Source of the DNA: Antrodiella citrinella
Taxonomy: Eukaryota; Basidiomycota; Agaricomycetes; Polyporales; Steccherinaceae
Length of the DNA: 19,525 nucleotides
Reading direction: 5' to 3'
NCBI GenBank assembly: GCA_004802725.1
Contig: SGPM01000381.1
Coordinates: 1 to 19,525 of the forward strand
In this document: in pieces, positions 18,680 to 19,525 of the stretch
Layout: the number at the start of each line of letters is the position of its first letter
Numbering within the stretch: the first letter of the stretch is position 1
Made by a program: the position numbers and the translations under genes
Notes under the pieces: model-generated
Database searches by the model: none
Told to the model about the DNA's origin: nothing
The model's input: the letters and a program-made list of their open reading frames with translations, nothing else

Positions 18680-18888
18680 CGTTTTCCACCCGACAGTTCG
18701 TCCGTCGAGGTCCTTGGAGCAGCTAAATGATATCGGAGTCAGTGAGAGAGCACAGGAAGTAACGAAATCGACAGACCTGCATGTGGGGGAGCATAGTGCG
18801 GATATGTGGGCAGACAATATTGCCACAACAACGCAGGGTTACTGTGCTGAGAGGGATGACACTAAGTGGGACACGTTCCAAAGACGAT

Positions 18889-19059
18889 CAGCAGTGGTCT
18901 GGGATGGATGTGAAGTCACACACCTTAGGGAGCACTGAGAAACGGGGACGCGAAGAAATCGGGAGCCAGGAGACACAGGCGGTGGACTAGAGGTACGCCA
19001 AACGTTCAGCAGTGGCCTGGGATGGACGTGAAGTCACACACCTCAGGGAGGACTGAGAA
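18889..19059. repeat. 53-bp direct repeat, two copies
   Basis: Segments 18889-18941 and 19007-19059, both starting CAGCAGTGG, match at 49 of 53 positions and are offset by 118 bp. Both contain the 15-bp word GTGAAGTCACACACC. They lie 230-400 bp upstream of the Ulp1-type start codon. Confidence 0.85.
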
Positions 19060-19117
19060 TGGCGGGCGTGGAGGAATGAGGAGGGATGTGGAAAGTGGAG
19101 GAGGGCGCACACAACAA

Positions 19118-19184
19118 CCTGGCTCAATAGCCTGGCCTGTCGTGGCAACAATGGAGATGCACAACACCTAGCTCAATAGCTTGG
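19118..19184. repeat. Two more copies of the CAAT-loop hairpin motif
   Basis: CCTGGCTCAATAGCCTGG (19118-19135) and CCTAGCTCAATAGCTTGG (19167-19184) lie 49 bp apart, each preceded by ACAACA. Same architecture as the copies at 14368 and 14414: loop CAAT, outer CC/GG pair and an inner four-base stem (GGCT with AGCC; AGCT with AGCT) whose bases change together. Confidence 0.8.
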
Positions 19185-19195
19185 ACGATGTGATC

Positions 19196-19375
19196 GGAGA
19201 GGAGGGAAGGAAGGAGGAAGAGGGGGAGGAGGAGGAATATACGGACACGGAGACGCGACGACGAGGTTGGCGGTGGTGATGGCGACGCGACGAGGAAGAA
19301 GAGACGGCGGTGGTGAGGAAGAGACGCGACGAGAATGGTGGTGATGAGGAAGGACGGTGACGGTGACGAGCGGTG
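19196..19375. repeat. Purine-rich, CGACG-containing low-complexity tract
   Basis: Degenerate GAGGA, GACGCGACGA and GGTGGTGA words repeat irregularly over about 180 bp with almost no pyrimidine runs on the plus strand. No stable reading frame with recognisable protein was found. Confidence 0.6.
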
Positions 19376-19525
19376 GTGTTGCTGACGATGAGCAGAGTAG
19401 TTAGAGATGGTGGGCGGGCAAACAGGCGGCGAGCGCAGGCATTGGGGCGGGTGTGGGAATTTCGTAGTTTAGGGCCGGTCGAAATTACCTCGGAGATTTT
19501 GCGAGAAGGAGGTGAAAANNTGCNA

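Larger units (their letters stand above)
18680..19525. other. Upstream region of the Ulp1-type gene; no gene supported
   Basis: About 850 bases without a convincing coding region. It contains the 53-bp direct repeat, two CAAT-loop hairpins and a purine-rich tract, listed separately. On the minus strand the right part is CT-rich, which in fungi often marks promoters or leaders, so it may carry the promoter of the Ulp1-type gene or part of a neighbour beyond the edge. Three N bases lie at 19519, 19520 and 19524. Plus-strand ORFs of 60-75 codons here have no protein-like features and were left out. Confidence 0.45.

Overview
The window looks like draft genome sequence of a filamentous basidiomycete, probably an agaricomycete. 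The grounds are very dense introns of about 47-62 nt with GTRNGT donors and CTRAY-like branch sites, a chromodomain-type Ty3/gypsy element, and CT-rich leaders before start codons. There are five N positions (10425, 10469, 19519, 19520, 19524). No RNA genes or CRISPR arrays were seen.

Left part (1-8526, + strand): a Ty3/gypsy LTR retrotransposon, open at the left edge. It holds gag (CCHC zinc knuckle), a pol with protease, RT, RNase H, integrase and a degenerate chromodomain, then an extra third ORF whose frame only closes if a 52-nt intron is removed, a polypurine tract, and a complete 554-bp 3' LTR (TGTTGTG...CACAACA). Gag and pol overlap in the -1 frame at a textbook slippery heptamer (GGGTTTT) placed directly before the gag stop, with a stem 5 nt downstream. 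All catalytic residues are present, so the element may be young. Its LTR contains two stem-loops with unrelated stems but the same 10-nt loop.

Middle (8527-11283): the element ends inside a minus-strand gene (Ser/Pro-rich plus coiled coil), which is cut off at 8527. That gene is also crossed by a 422-bp MITE-like element (9511-9932) with terminal inverted repeats and a strong internal palindrome. An AT-rich and C-rich non-coding repeat block follows (about 10260-11100).

Right part (11284-18656, minus strand): two intron-rich genes in tandem. The upstream one (18656 to 15538, 18 exons, 754 aa) is a Ulp1/SENP-type SUMO cysteine protease with its complete His-Asp-Gln-Cys machinery. Its N-terminal part is built from tandemly duplicated mini-exons that are all phase 2-2. 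The downstream one (15059 to 11284, about 13 exons, about 1000 aa) is an unrecognised nuclear-looking protein with acidic, Lys-rich and Pro-rich tracts plus a conserved-looking globular middle. The far right (18657-19525) holds no gene that I can support. It has a 53-bp direct repeat, a hairpin motif also found inside an intron of the neighbouring gene, and a purine-rich tract.

Gene models were assembled by hand from splice signals and reading-frame continuity and have no transcript support.
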